The notes under the pieces: model-generated
The model's database searches: none
Told to the model about the DNA's origin: nothing
Seen by the model: the letters and a program-made list of their open reading frames with translations, nothing else
In this document: piece after piece, positions 7,261-14,630 of the stretch
Numbering within the stretch: the first letter of the stretch is position 1
How the letters are laid out: each line of letters starts with the position of its first letter
Program-made: the position numbers and the translations under genes
Assembly: GCA_036736205.1 (NCBI GenBank)
Contig: DAINMX010000088.1
Location: 1 to 21,915 of the forward strand
DNA from: XYA12-FULL-58-9 sp001798605
GTDB taxonomy: Bacteria > Myxococcota > XYA12-FULL-58-9
Direction: 5' to 3'
Length of the DNA: 21,915 nucleotides

Positions 7261-7971
7261 ATGCGCACCTGGCAACAAAGCCTCACAATTGCCGCAATCG
7301 CCTTTGGTTCGGGAGCGTGCGAGGGATCGAAAGAGACGGCCGACACACCCCACGACAAACAAGAGCACTCAATCGAGAAATCCGGCGAGCTCACGGAGAT
7401 CAGAGTCATCAAGTCACATTCTACCGGCGGAGACGTGATTGAGACCCACCATCGATCTGATGACTCCATCGCGCTCGAAGTGAGCTATCGCAACGAGCGG
7501 CCCATACAAATTCGTGCATTCTCTCAAAGAGGCGTGGCTCAATGGGAGTGCGAAATTGGCAAAACACCAAAATGCATCTTGCGTGATGAACGGGGTGCCC
7601 CCCTCGGAGAGTCCGAAGTGAGCCGTCGCTCGTTGGCCGCTCGCCAACGTTTGGCTCGCGCCCGGGAGCTGCTCGCCCCAGAAGCGGAGCACGAAGTTGG
7701 AGATCATGACCATGGGCACGACAAAGAGCACGGAAAGAACCACGGTCCTCACATCAATGTTCCGCCGCCAAGCGAAAAACAGAAAAAGGCTTGGGATGAA
7801 AAACGTGCCAACGCCTGGGCTCACGCTGGTCCCTGGTTTGCGCGGATCGATCAACTGCTCGCGGCCGAGTTTCCCATACTCGTCGCTACCACTTTGGCCA
7901 AGGAGGAGCTCTCCACGGGCTTTTCCGTCACCCCAGCGAAGAAGCCTCTCGAGATCCCTGACTGCCACTGA
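7261..7971 (+). CDS. Lipoprotein with histidine-rich segment, function unknown
   Basis: The ATG at 7261 is preceded by AGGAGG four bases upstream, which fixes the start although the frame is open much further left. The 236-aa product begins with a signal peptide ending in GSGAC, so Cys20 is probably lipidated. Residues about 30-140 form a polar, beta-like region with two Cys (WECEIGKTPKC). Residues 144-164 hold seven His mixed with Asp/Glu (H144, 149, 151, 153, 157, 161, 164), the kind of segment that binds Zn, Cu or Ni. An Ala/Leu-rich helical tail follows and ends in DCH. I do not recognise a family. A periplasmic metal-binding or metal-buffering role is a reasonable inference. The downstream VWA gene is convergent, with a 60-base gap. 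Confidence 0.75.
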   Translation: MRTWQQSLTIAAIAFGSGACEGSKETADTPHDKQEHSIEKSGELTEIRVIKSHSTGGDVIETHHRSDDSIALEVSYRNERPIQIRAFSQRGVAQWECEIGKTPKCILRDERGAPLGESEVSRRSLAARQRLARARELLAPEAEHEVGDHDHGHDKEHGKNHGPHINVPPPSEKQKKAWDEKRANAWAHAGPWFARIDQLLAAEFPILVATTLAKEELSTGFSVTPAKKPLEIPDCH

Positions 7972-8003
7972 AAGGCATCCAGAGGACGAATCGGCCCTAT
8001 CTT

Positions 8004-8032
8004 CGAGCCAGCCCTTACCCACGAGCCAGCCC
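8004..8032. repeat. Short direct repeat between convergent genes
   Basis: The 11-base string cgagccagccc occurs at 8004-8014 and 8022-8032, seven bases apart, between the lipoprotein stop and the VWA stop. No stem and T-tract terminator is visible in this 60-base spacer. Confidence 0.5.
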
Positions 8033-9234
8033 TACCTGCGTGTCAGGACGCCCGGCACATTCGTGCGGTTGCCCCGGAGCACGTCAACAGCGTCGCCGAG
8101 ACCGTCGAGTGTGAGCTCGAACATAGGAAAGATCTTCCCGATCGCCCGAATGGTGAAAGAATCCCACGCCCCGCGCGATTCGGGATTGAGCCATACCGAG
8201 CGAGGGCAACGGTCACGCAGACGCTGTAGCCACACGAGCCCCGGCGTCGCGTTGTTCTGCCAATAGCTGATTCCACCTCCAGAGACGGTGAGCTCGTAGG
8301 GTGCCATCCAAGCATCACCGACAAGAACCACGGTCCAAGTGGCGTCGATTCGCGCGAGCACGTCTTCGGTCCTTGGACCGTCGCCGTAGGCGATGTCGGA
8401 GTATAGATGTTCGTACACGCAGTTGTGGAAAAAGTAGGACTCGAGCCGCTTGAAATGACTGGCCGCATGAGCAGCGGAGAACAAGCGTTCGCACAACACC
8501 GTGTGCGGATCCATCGTTCCACCTACATCCATGAGTAGCAGGAGCTTTATCTGATTGGTGCGTGGCGGCGCGAAGACCAGGTCGATCTCGCCACCGTTCT
8601 TTGCGCTGGTGTCGATGGTCTCCTCGAGGTCGAGCTCCTCGATGCCGTCGTCGCGGGACAACCGACGTAATCGGCGCAACGCCGCGCCAATCTGCCTGGT
8701 GTCGAGAACCCGATCGTTTCGAAGATTGCGAAAACGACGGGCGCTGGCAACCTGAACGGCGGAGCGACCACCACCAACTCCACCCACACGGATTCCCGCA
8801 GGGTGTATGCCACCGTACCCAAAGGGAGACGCACCACCCGTGCCGATCCACCGATTGCCGCCGTCGTGTCGCGAATCTTGCTCTCGCAGCCTCTTTTGGA
8901 ATTCCTCGCGCAGACGATCGAGATCCCACATCTCGAGCATTTGGCGCTCTTCTTCCGAGAGCCCGCGAGGTAACACCGGATTCGCCAACCACTTCATCAA
9001 CTCATCGTCGAGCTCAAATTTGGCGTCAACACCTTCAAAGAAGGAGGCAAATGCATTGTCGTAGAGGTCGAACTGGCTTTCCTTCTTGACCAATAGCGCC
9101 CGAGCCAGAGTGTAGAACACGTCGAGGTCGCAACGTGCGTACCCACCCGCCAATGCCTCCATCAAGCCGAGCCACTCGGTCAACGAAACCTTCAGGCCGC
9201 TGGCGCGCAGGTGGAAGAGGAACGGCGTGAACAT
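8032..9234 (-). CDS. CoxE-type VWA domain protein, partner of the MoxR ATPase
   Basis: I take the ATG at 9234 (MFTPFLFHLRASGLKVS), which overlaps the MoxR stop by one base as TGATG, giving 400 aa. A longer frame extends to 9381 but runs through the MoxR coding sequence. The first 150 or so residues are helical; a Gly/Arg-rich linker (about 150-185) follows, then the VWA domain. Its metal-site loop is D236-V-G-G-T240 within a hydrophobic strand, the DxGGS/T variant of MIDAS typical of CoxE-like proteins. MoxR/VWA pairs act as chaperone-like complexes that activate or insert metal into enzymes or assemble envelope complexes; the VWA protein is thought to link the ATPase to its substrate. No obvious client enzyme lies beside the pair. 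Confidence 0.88.
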   Translation of the reverse strand: MFTPFLFHLRASGLKVSLTEWLGLMEALAGGYARCDLDVFYTLARALLVKKESQFDLYDNAFASFFEGVDAKFELDDELMKWLANPVLPRGLSEEERQMLEMWDLDRLREEFQKRLREQDSRHDGGNRWIGTGGASPFGYGGIHPAGIRVGGVGGGRSAVQVASARRFRNLRNDRVLDTRQIGAALRRLRRLSRDDGIEELDLEETIDTSAKNGGEIDLVFAPPRTNQIKLLLLMDVGGTMDPHTVLCERLFSAAHAASHFKRLESYFFHNCVYEHLYSDIAYGDGPRTEDVLARIDATWTVVLVGDAWMAPYELTVSGGGISYWQNNATPGLVWLQRLRDRCPRSVWLNPESRGAWDSFTIRAIGKIFPMFELTLDGLGDAVDVLRGNRTNVPGVLTRR

Positions 9235-10073
9235 CAACCCAACCGATTGCGCTTGGACCGAGCGCGAATAGTTTGCACCGCGTTGAGGTCGTTCTCCCGT
9301 TTGAGCAACACGCCGAGAAAGGGCAGCTCCTGTTCTATCTTGTCTGCTGCGAAGCCAGCATGGCGCAGGGCCGCAATCCAATCGATGAGCTCGCTGGTCG
9401 AAGGCCGCTTGCGAATCTCCGGCTGTTCACGCAACCAGTAGAAGACCATCATGACTTGGTGCAACAACTTCTCTTCGACGTCGGGGTGATGAACATGAAC
9501 GATGTCGCGCATGAAGTCTTGCTCGGGAAACTCTATGTAGTGAAACACGCAACGGCGCAGGAAGGCGTCGGGGAGCTCCTTCTCGTTGTTTGAGGTAATC
9601 ACCATGATCGGGCGGTGTATCGCCGCGATGGTCTCCCCGGTTTCGTCGACTTTGAAGCTCATGACATCGAGCTCGTGCAGCAGGTCGTTGGGAAATTCCA
9701 TGTCGGCCTTGTCGATTTCATCTACCAACACCACGCAGCGCTCGTTGGCACGAAACGCCTGACCGAGAGTGCCATATTTGATGTACTGGCTAATGTCGGT
9801 GATATCCCGATCGCCAAAACGGGCATCGTTGAGCCGCTGGATGGTGTCGTAAAGATACAACCCGTCGCGCGCCTTGGTGGTAGACTTGATGTTCCAGCCA
9901 AGCAACGTGAGCCCGAGGCCTTCTGCCACCGCTTCCGCGAGCCGTGTCTTACCGGTGCCCGGCTCTCCACGAATGAGAAGAGGTTTCTGCAAAGCCACCG
10001 CGACGTTGACGATGTCCCGCAAGTGCGCAGAAGCAAGATAGGTCGAGGTGCCAGTAAACTGTGCCGTGCTCAT
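9234..10073 (-). CDS. MoxR-family AAA+ ATPase
   Basis: This 279-aa protein has Walker A GEPGTGKT at 36-43, Walker B VVLVDEID with D118-E119, a sensor-1 Asn in ITSNNEKELPD and an RR pair soon after (FLRRC) that can supply arginine fingers. Length and motif order fit MoxR-type AAA+ ATPases, which form rings and remodel or activate partner proteins. It is translated just before its VWA partner, with which it overlaps by one base, so the two are very probably made together. The ATG at 10073 has no strong ribosome site. The region upstream is shared with the divergent FG-GAP lipoprotein gene. Confidence 0.92.
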   Translation of the reverse strand: MSTAQFTGTSTYLASAHLRDIVNVAVALQKPLLIRGEPGTGKTRLAEAVAEGLGLTLLGWNIKSTTKARDGLYLYDTIQRLNDARFGDRDITDISQYIKYGTLGQAFRANERCVVLVDEIDKADMEFPNDLLHELDVMSFKVDETGETIAAIHRPIMVITSNNEKELPDAFLRRCVFHYIEFPEQDFMRDIVHVHHPDVEEKLLHQVMMVFYWLREQPEIRKRPSTSELIDWIAALRHAGFAADKIEQELPFLGVLLKRENDLNAVQTIRARSKRNRLG

Positions 10074-10118
10074 GTTGTCAATCTAGCGGCTGTCGCAACG
10101 ATGCACCAGCTCTCAATG

Positions 10119-10144
10119 GTCGCATCACCGTCGCATCGGGTGAT
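10119..10144. promoter_or_regulatory. Repeat cluster in the divergent control region, possible operator
   Basis: GTCGCATC occurs at 10119-10126 and 10130-10137, 11 bases apart or about one helical turn. The inverted pair ATCACC (10124-10129) and GGTGAT (10139-10144) overlaps it. The cluster lies between the MoxR start and the promoter for the FG-GAP lipoprotein, where a regulator could act on both. No known operator is recognised. Confidence 0.25.
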
Positions 10145-10193
10145 CACTTTTGGCAAATCGTCATTGGCACGTTTGTGCCGGCTGGCGTCCGAC

Positions 10194-10236
10194 TTGACCC
10201 AACCGACGCTTCTCGGTTTAACGGGTTACTCAGGAG
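10194..10236 (+). promoter_or_regulatory. Sigma70-like promoter and ribosome site for the FG-GAP lipoprotein
   Basis: TTGACC (10194-10199) and TTTAAC (10217-10222) are 17 bases apart, matching the consensus at five and four of six positions. AGGAG at 10232-10236 lies six bases before the ATG at 10243. The implied leader is only about 14 bases. Confidence 0.5.
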
Positions 10237-10242
10237 TGCAGC

Positions 10243-11568
10243 ATGAATGTTAGGATTCGCACATTGTCTTTGGTCGCCGTGTCGGCATTCGCTTGTGTTG
10301 ACAATGCCGCAGACGTCAAGGCCGATGACAACAACATAGCGCCTCAAGCTCTAACGACAACGCCACCGTCAGCCACAAGGACACCCGTTGCTACCGCGAC
10401 ATCTTTGGCCGTCTTTCCTGGCGAGCGGACCTTGTTGTTCTCCCAGGCCCACTTCGAACGAGTCATGCACGAAGGCAAAGAGATCCCAAAACCATTGCCT
10501 GCCAAATTGTTGATGCTCACCCCGGAGGGCGATGGCTTCCGCGCCGATATTCTCCAAGATCAAGAGAGTCGCGTGTTTCACAAGGCCATTTGCGTCAAGA
10601 CGGATGTTGGCGTGCGGCTGCTAACCATTGGCGGAACCGAAGCCATACTGAAAATGTGGCGTGTTGAAGAAGGGGCTTGGAAGGCTGACACACTGTGGAA
10701 TCCCAAGTTTGGCGGCAAGTGGGACAGACTGCGGGACTTCGAAGTCGGCAATGTGGACGACGACCCCGAGTTCGAAATCGTCATCGCCACCCACGACCAG
10801 GGCGTCGTCGCCGTGGCCAATCGCACCGCTGGCGGCTGGGATGTGATCGAGGCACAGCGGCAGGCCAACACCTTCGTGCACGAGATCGAGATCGGCGACG
10901 TCGTCGGCAAGGGCAAGCCGAGCTTTTTCGCGACTCCCTCTGCACCCAACAAGGCCAATCAGTCTCAATCTGGCGGTATCGTCATGTTTACGAAAAAGGC
11001 TGACGGCTTTGCCCGAACCCAGATTGCTGACTTGTCCAAGAGTCACGCTAAAGAAATCTTGGTCGCCGATCTCGACGGCGACGGCAAACCCGAGCTCTAC
11101 ACCGCCATCGAAGCTGAGCTGAACGGCAATGTCGAAAAAAGCCCTGTGGAGATCAGACGTTTTGTGCCGAGCAAGCGCGGTGCCTGGAAGTCGCAGGTCG
11201 TCGCCTCGTTGCCCGGTGCCCGACAATCTCGCGTGCTGCTCGCCGCTGATCTGACCGGCACCGGCAAGCCGGACATTATCGCCACCACCTACAAAGACGG
11301 CATCTGGCGCTTAACTCCTCCACACAAACCCAACGGCAAGTGGAGCAAATCGCAGATTGATGCCAACTCCTCCGGCTTCGAACACGCTGCTGGCGTTGCC
11401 GACCTCAACGGCGACGGCAAACCCGAACTCTACGTTGCTGATGACGACAAGGATGAAATCCGCCAATATGCTTGGGACGGCAACTCTTTCACTCGCAAAG
11501 TCATCCACAAGACAGGCCAGAGTGATCTCACGTGGTTCGTTGCCGCGTGTGCTCCAGAAGAGCTGTGA
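10243..11568 (+). CDS. FG-GAP/VCBS repeat lipoprotein, probable beta-propeller
   Basis: This 441-aa protein starts with a signal peptide ending in SAFAC, so it is probably a lipoprotein. A Thr/Pro/Ala-rich linker (about 25-55) precedes a domain of repeated blades. Repeat cores fall near residues 170 (VGNVDDD), 218 (IGDVVGKGK), 276 (DLDGDGKPE), 336 (DLTGTGKPD) and 387 (DLNGDGKPE), spaced about 50-60 residues. The Asp/Asn/Gly loops resemble calcium-binding FG-GAP repeats as in integrin alpha and related beta-propellers. The DNA of the third and fifth cores (11071-11100 and 11404-11433) differs at only two of 30 bases. Surface binding or adhesion is a common role for this fold, but the ligand here is unknown. 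Confidence 0.85.
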   Translation: MNVRIRTLSLVAVSAFACVDNAADVKADDNNIAPQALTTTPPSATRTPVATATSLAVFPGERTLLFSQAHFERVMHEGKEIPKPLPAKLLMLTPEGDGFRADILQDQESRVFHKAICVKTDVGVRLLTIGGTEAILKMWRVEEGAWKADTLWNPKFGGKWDRLRDFEVGNVDDDPEFEIVIATHDQGVVAVANRTAGGWDVIEAQRQANTFVHEIEIGDVVGKGKPSFFATPSAPNKANQSQSGGIVMFTKKADGFARTQIADLSKSHAKEILVADLDGDGKPELYTAIEAELNGNVEKSPVEIRRFVPSKRGAWKSQVVASLPGARQSRVLLAADLTGTGKPDIIATTYKDGIWRLTPPHKPNGKWSKSQIDANSSGFEHAAGVADLNGDGKPELYVADDDKDEIRQYAWDGNSFTRKVIHKTGQSDLTWFVAACAPEEL

Positions 11569-11638
11569 CAATCGAGCTGATGTTGAAAATCAAAGGCGGG
11601 GCATGCACCCATTCAGAAACTCGGGTACACTCCTTGGC

Positions 11639-12370
11639 ATGAGACGCTTCAGCTTGGTCATCACGGCTGTCATGGGCGTGGGGTGCGGCTCGTCCAAGAG
11701 TGACCTCAAATCACTCATCCGCTGCTCTGAGGACGGCAAGTGCCCTGCTGGCTCCAGCTGCCTAGTTGATCGTTGTATCGATGATGGCACGGTTGAAATG
11801 GGTGAGACCTGCCGGTACGAAGAACAATGTGGCGCGGAAATGACCTGCCACGATTACGCATGCGCGCCGGGCTGCTCCCTCGTCTATCACGTGGATGATT
11901 GTGCCGATGGCTTCTGGTGCAAGCCACTGGTTGATGGTGACTGGATCGGGGAGTGCGTGCACAGCCAATGCGATCCGAGCTCTGCGGAATTTTGCGCAAC
12001 CGAATCCATTTGCGTTGCCTTTGCCCCCACAGTCGGTGGGTGTCTGCCCTACTGCCAGTACAGCATTGCATCCAGCGGCGCATACCATGACCTGTGTGAG
12101 GACGAAGGCGACACGATCAACGCCTGCCAGTCTCTGGGTACCAACTTGGCTCCCGTTTGCTTGCCTGCCGGATCTATCGAGAGTCCCACGATTGGACAGC
12201 CAGGCTGCCATCCTGTCTACAATCCATGTCAGCCGGGCGGCACCTGTGTCGATGTTGTTTGCCGCCGGCTGTGTATCCCTGGTTTGCCTGGTGCCTGCGC
12301 CCCAGGCGAAACCTGCGAGACCATGGGAGGCCGATCCGACATCGCCTATTGTCGGGCGAATGCTGGTTGA
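11639..12370 (+). CDS. Cysteine-rich lipoprotein
   Basis: From the ATG at 11639 the product is 243 aa with a signal peptide (MRRFSLVITAVMGVGC) and a good lipobox. It contains 29 Cys, 28 of them after the predicted lipid-modified Cys, in patterns such as CSEDGKCPAGSSC and CAPGETC, so a disulfide-stabilised extracytoplasmic domain is expected. Similar Cys-rich lipoproteins are abundant in Myxococcota and mostly lack a known function. An ATG at 11603 in the same frame has a G-rich sequence just upstream and would add 12 residues before the same signal peptide, so the exact start is uncertain. It follows the FG-GAP lipoprotein by 70 bases and may be co-transcribed. It ends two bases from the convergent amidase gene. 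Confidence 0.8.
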   Translation: MRRFSLVITAVMGVGCGSSKSDLKSLIRCSEDGKCPAGSSCLVDRCIDDGTVEMGETCRYEEQCGAEMTCHDYACAPGCSLVYHVDDCADGFWCKPLVDGDWIGECVHSQCDPSSAEFCATESICVAFAPTVGGCLPYCQYSIASSGAYHDLCEDEGDTINACQSLGTNLAPVCLPAGSIESPTIGQPGCHPVYNPCQPGGTCVDVVCRRLCIPGLPGACAPGETCETMGGRSDIAYCRANAG

Positions 12371-12372
12371 AT

Positions 12373-13785
12373 CTATTCGCCGACGCAATGTGACGACAAG
12401 ATGAACCGACGCACAGCACCTGCCAGTGCCTGTGCCTGAGATTCGACAAACTTGTTGGAGCGAATGAGGGCGAGCTCGCGCGGGTTACAGAAGTACCCCA
12501 TCTCGATGAGCACCCCGGGGCCATTGATGTTGCCCAGGAGATAGAGTGCGCCGCCCCAGTAGACGCCGCGGTTGATGGCACCACCCGAGTAGAATCGGCC
12601 AATGGGACGGCCCGAAGCCAGCAGCGCATCTGCAAAGAAGCGTCCTGCCCGGCGTGCGTCGTACAGATACTCTTCCCCTCCGCCAACGAAAACGACAAAC
12701 CCTTCGTGCTCGGTGCAACGTCGCGACGACTCACCTTGGATGCGAACACGTTGTTGGTGGCGACGGCGGACATTGTCGTGGTGGATCGACAAGACCAGAT
12801 CCGGTTGCATGGCCTCAATGGATTGAACTCTTTCGTTGAGCGGTAGAGTGTCTTCTGGGCCCCGGGACAGGACCACCTCCAACGCCCCTGGGATTCGTAA
12901 CTTGCTTTTCAAGCGCGCCGCCAACCGGTCGTTGAGCTCGTATTCCAGTACGCCGAGAACCGCTTTCGCGGCCCGCGAGTCGCTCGGGTCGTGCCCTGGG
13001 TCGATGACCAAAACAAATGGGCGTTCGACGAGACACTGACGCAGTGTTGGTGATTCCACCGGATTGCCCAAGTTCCCGCCCCCCGTTTGCCCGAGTTGGG
13101 TAGCCTCGTTAAACCGTTGCTCTATCTCCGGCGGCACAGGTAGCTGGGCCTTGGATTCAACAGAGGCAGTGGTTCGACTGACGATCTCCTCTTCGAGTGC
13201 AATCAAATCGAACGCCGCGTCGATTTCAGTCCGGGTTTGCAGGTCCATGTCCATCTCGATCTCGAGCGACTGAGTTGACACGTCCGACTCTCGTCCAGAC
13301 GGCGGACTGTGGACGATAACGAGATCACCCAAGGGGAAATTGCCAAAACCGGTGGGCGCGGTTACCAGGCGAATAACGAAGCCGGTGGTGTTGCCAATGA
13401 AGAGATCAAACCGGGGAGACGTCTTTGAGACGGGAAAACCCATGACTTCGGCATGACGGACCAACCGTGATGGCTCAAAACGAATGCCGACATCGTAGGC
13501 GACGGGGCGCGCCCCTGATTCCCCTGGGATGGCGGCGGGCTCAACAAAGGCGTGGATTACATTCTGTTGTCGCCAGACCGCCGCGTTGGGAATGAGGGTA
13601 ACGCGAAATTCTCCAAGCTCGAGGCTGGCCGCGCCACCGTGAACAGGAAACAACGTGGTTAACAGAAAAGAGAGTGCCAGACCGTTGCATTGCGAGTGAC
13701 GAAGAGCAATTGCTCGGTTGGTATTCAATGCAGCGTCCCGTCCGGTGCTCAGCAAATGCCCGACTCGTGCACGGTTTCGGATCAA
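12373..13785 (-). CDS. N-acetylmuramoyl-L-alanine amidase (Amidase_3), exported
   Basis: This enzyme cleaves the bond between MurNAc and L-alanine in peptidoglycan. The C-terminal zinc-amidase domain (about 257-462) shows DPGHD with H265, E281 in EYELN, SIHH with H335, and the catalytic E428 in IEMGY. A hydrophobic stretch near residues 36-52 ending HGGAA fits a signal peptide after a long N-region. Residues about 55-165 form a beta-rich domain I do not recognise, followed by an acidic linker. The start is TTG at 13785: it overlaps the dehydrogenase stop as TTGA, and GGGAG lies six bases upstream. The catalytic domain carries a basic insert (about 339-356) between the second His and the next strand. 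Confidence 0.88.
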   Translation of the reverse strand: MIRNRARVGHLLSTGRDAALNTNRAIALRHSQCNGLALSFLLTTLFPVHGGAASLELGEFRVTLIPNAAVWRQQNVIHAFVEPAAIPGESGARPVAYDVGIRFEPSRLVRHAEVMGFPVSKTSPRFDLFIGNTTGFVIRLVTAPTGFGNFPLGDLVIVHSPPSGRESDVSTQSLEIEMDMDLQTRTEIDAAFDLIALEEEIVSRTTASVESKAQLPVPPEIEQRFNEATQLGQTGGGNLGNPVESPTLRQCLVERPFVLVIDPGHDPSDSRAAKAVLGVLEYELNDRLAARLKSKLRIPGALEVVLSRGPEDTLPLNERVQSIEAMQPDLVLSIHHDNVRRRHQQRVRIQGESSRRCTEHEGFVVFVGGGEEYLYDARRAGRFFADALLASGRPIGRFYSGGAINRGVYWGGALYLLGNINGPGVLIEMGYFCNPRELALIRSNKFVESQAQALAGAVRRFILSSHCVGE

Positions 13786-14501
13786 GCAAGGCTCCCGCCG
13801 TCAATGGTGAAGCTCTGGCCGGTGATCGAGGCGGCGCTTTCGGACGCAAGGTAGGCAACAAGATCTGCTACCTCATGGGGCTCGACGACCTTTCCCAGCG
13901 CCGTGCTCTCATCGGCGTCGTGCTCAGTCATTCCGAGATCGACCCAGCGTTGTTTGGCCATGTCGGTCTTCACCCATCCAGGGCACACGATGTTCACTGT
14001 GATGTGGCGGTCGGCAAGGTGGAGCGCTAACGCTCGCGTGAATCCGAGCACACCATGCTTTGCCGCTGTGTAGGCGGTCTGATCGGGCACGCCGATGAAA
14101 GAGAGAACCGAACCCATGTTAACAATGCGACCTGTGTGGTCGGGCATATGTGGCAGGCACTTCTTGGTGACGTAGTAGGTGCCATGCAAGTTGACGTTGA
14201 TGATGTGATGCCAGAGGTCATCACGCGTGGTGGGTTCGAGTGGGTTGGACCCTGCGACTCCCGCGTTGTTGACCAAGAGATCAATGCGGCCAAATTCATC
14301 AACGGTGACATCGACACACTTGTCGACCGCCTGTTTGTCTGACACGTCACACTCAAGAGGCAGGTCAACGAGCGAAACGTCGAGGTGGGTCAACCGCGTC
14401 GCCGTGGCTGCGACACGGTAGCCGTCGGACTTCAATCTTTCAACCACCGCAAGGCCGATGCCCCGGGAGCCGCCTGTCACCAGTGCCGTCTTGTTGTGCA
14501 T
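13782..14501 (-). CDS. Short-chain dehydrogenase/reductase, FabG-like
   Basis: This 239-aa protein is a classical SDR oxidoreductase. It has the nucleotide-binding motif TGGSRGIG at 9-16, NNAG at 78-81, and the catalytic set N104, S131, Y144 and K148. Length and the C-terminal ITGQSFTIDGG match 3-oxoacyl-ACP or acetoacetyl-CoA reductases, but many substrates share this fold, so the substrate is unknown. R36 after the second beta strand could favour NADPH. The gene lies between two peptidoglycan hydrolases on the same strand, and its stop overlaps the amidase TTG start. That placement may be operon economy rather than shared function. Confidence 0.92.
   Translation of the reverse strand: MHNKTALVTGGSRGIGLAVVERLKSDGYRVAATATRLTHLDVSLVDLPLECDVSDKQAVDKCVDVTVDEFGRIDLLVNNAGVAGSNPLEPTTRDDLWHHIINVNLHGTYYVTKKCLPHMPDHTGRIVNMGSVLSFIGVPDQTAYTAAKHGVLGFTRALALHLADRHITVNIVCPGWVKTDMAKQRWVDLGMTEHDADESTALGKVVEPHEVADLVAYLASESAASITGQSFTIDGGSLA
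13792..13796 (-). promoter_or_regulatory. Ribosome site that decides the amidase TTG start
   Basis: GGGAG on the minus strand lies six bases before TTG 13785, inside the last codons of the dehydrogenase gene. No in-frame ATG is available nearby, so this site and the TTGA overlap support a translationally coupled TTG start. Confidence 0.55.
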
Positions 14502-14630
14502 GTCTGTTAACTACACTGATAACCTCTCGTCCTACCACTCGAAAATGACATCAAGTCGTCTCACTCTCAGCCGCCGCCGACCCTGCTCCACCCAGTGATT
14601 TTGCAATTGTGTGGCGGGGATGAGGGTAGG

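Noticed and set aside
9235..9381. N-terminal extension of the VWA protein
   Set aside because: It overlaps the MoxR gene in another frame; the ATG at 9234 gives the expected one-base overlap.
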